Assembly (NCBI GenBank): GCA_945787595.1
Contig: CALZJV010000533.1
Location: 1-5,109, forward strand
DNA length: 5,109 nt
Direction: 5' to 3'
Origin: an uncultured Desulfobacterales bacterium
GTDB taxonomy: Bacteria; Desulfobacterota; Desulfobacteria; Desulfobacterales; JAFDCJ01
Both the position numbers and the translations under genes were made by a program. Within the stretch, counting starts at the first letter, position 1, and every line of letters starts with the position of its first letter. The notes under the pieces were generated by a model that was given only the letters and a program-made list of their open reading frames with translations, did not search any database and was not told the DNA's origin. Shown here piece by piece: positions 4,910 through 5,109 of this stretch.

Positions 4910-5109
4910 ATATATTGGTTACATCGACCACAATCAGGTAAAGCGCGGGAACATAAAGTAATGTCAATACGGTGGCAATCAGCAACCCATAGCAAATGCT
5001 AACCGCCATTGGGATTAGAAACTGGGCCTGGAAGCTGCGCTCTAGCAGCAGTGGGAAAAGCCCGGCAATCGTCGTAACTGAAGTCAACAAAACCGGCCTG
5101 AATCTTGCT
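4872..5109 (-). CDS. AcrB-type RND efflux permease, C-terminal end (partial)
   Basis: The frame enters from beyond the right edge and reads ARFRPVLLTSVTTIAGLFPL, followed by LLERSFQAQFLIPMAVSICY and GLLIATVLTLLYVPALYLIV. This is the conserved end of hydrophobe/amphiphile RND transporters: the R-x-RPxLLT-x-TTI-x-GLxPL helix, then the last transmembrane helix ending VPALY. Such inner-membrane trimers use proton influx to export drugs, detergents or metabolites through a periplasmic adaptor and an outer-membrane channel. Two hydrophobic segments are visible; the tail (DVTNIFIHYRPSSIQQP) is short and cytoplasmic. The TGA is at 4874-4872, so its 3' end overlaps the response-regulator gene by 38 bp. 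Only about 79 codons are in view, and substrate cannot be inferred. The TTG at 5090 is an internal Leu, not the start. Confidence 0.88.
   Translation of the reverse strand, partial: ARFRPVLLTSVTTIAGLFPLLLERSFQAQFLIPMAVSICYGLLIATVLTLLYVPALYLIVVDVTNIFIHYRPSSIQQP

Overview
The window looks like a bacterial chromosome segment of moderate GC content. The protein sequences and the purine-rich heptamer tract after gene 1 suggest a delta-proteobacterial (Desulfobacterota/Desulfobacterales-like) organism. That is an impression from sequence style; there is no rRNA or marker gene here to confirm it.

Layout. (1) Positions 2-1941, + strand: an ADP-forming acyl-CoA synthetase of the fused alpha-beta type, with its 5' end outside the window. 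It is broken at about position 646, where roughly 40 codons just after the phosphohistidine motif SHTGALAG are missing and the frame changes. (2) Positions 1882-2086: a run of about 29 degenerate 7-bp units that starts inside the last codons of gene 1. (3) Positions 2097-2225: a possible 42-codon small ORF with a good Shine-Dalgarno, followed at 2224-2272 by a second, inverted heptamer array. (4) Positions 2272-2658, - strand: a short remnant of a DUF4062 protein. (5) Positions 2659-2903: an AT-rich divergent intergenic region containing a 10-bp perfect inverted repeat with arms 71 bp apart. (6) Positions 2904-3296, + strand: ridA. (7) Positions 3299-4909, + strand: a three-domain response regulator (receiver, PP2C/SpoIIE phosphatase, HATPase kinase) of the HsbR/CrsR type, starting 2 bp after the ridA stop. 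(8) Positions 4872-5109, - strand: the C-terminal end of an AcrB-like RND efflux permease, which overlaps the regulator gene tail-to-tail by 38 bp.

How the parts work together. ridA and the response regulator look like a translationally coupled pair. RidA would clear reactive enamine/imine intermediates, and the regulator would run a partner-switching output on an anti-sigma/anti-anti-sigma pair not present here. The first half of the window looks like decaying sequence: a disrupted synthetase, a truncated DUF4062 gene, and heptamer arrays that begin exactly at the 3' ends of both damaged genes. No complete novel system is visible. The most unusual structure is the pair of oppositely oriented 7-bp repeat arrays abutting the two damaged convergent genes.
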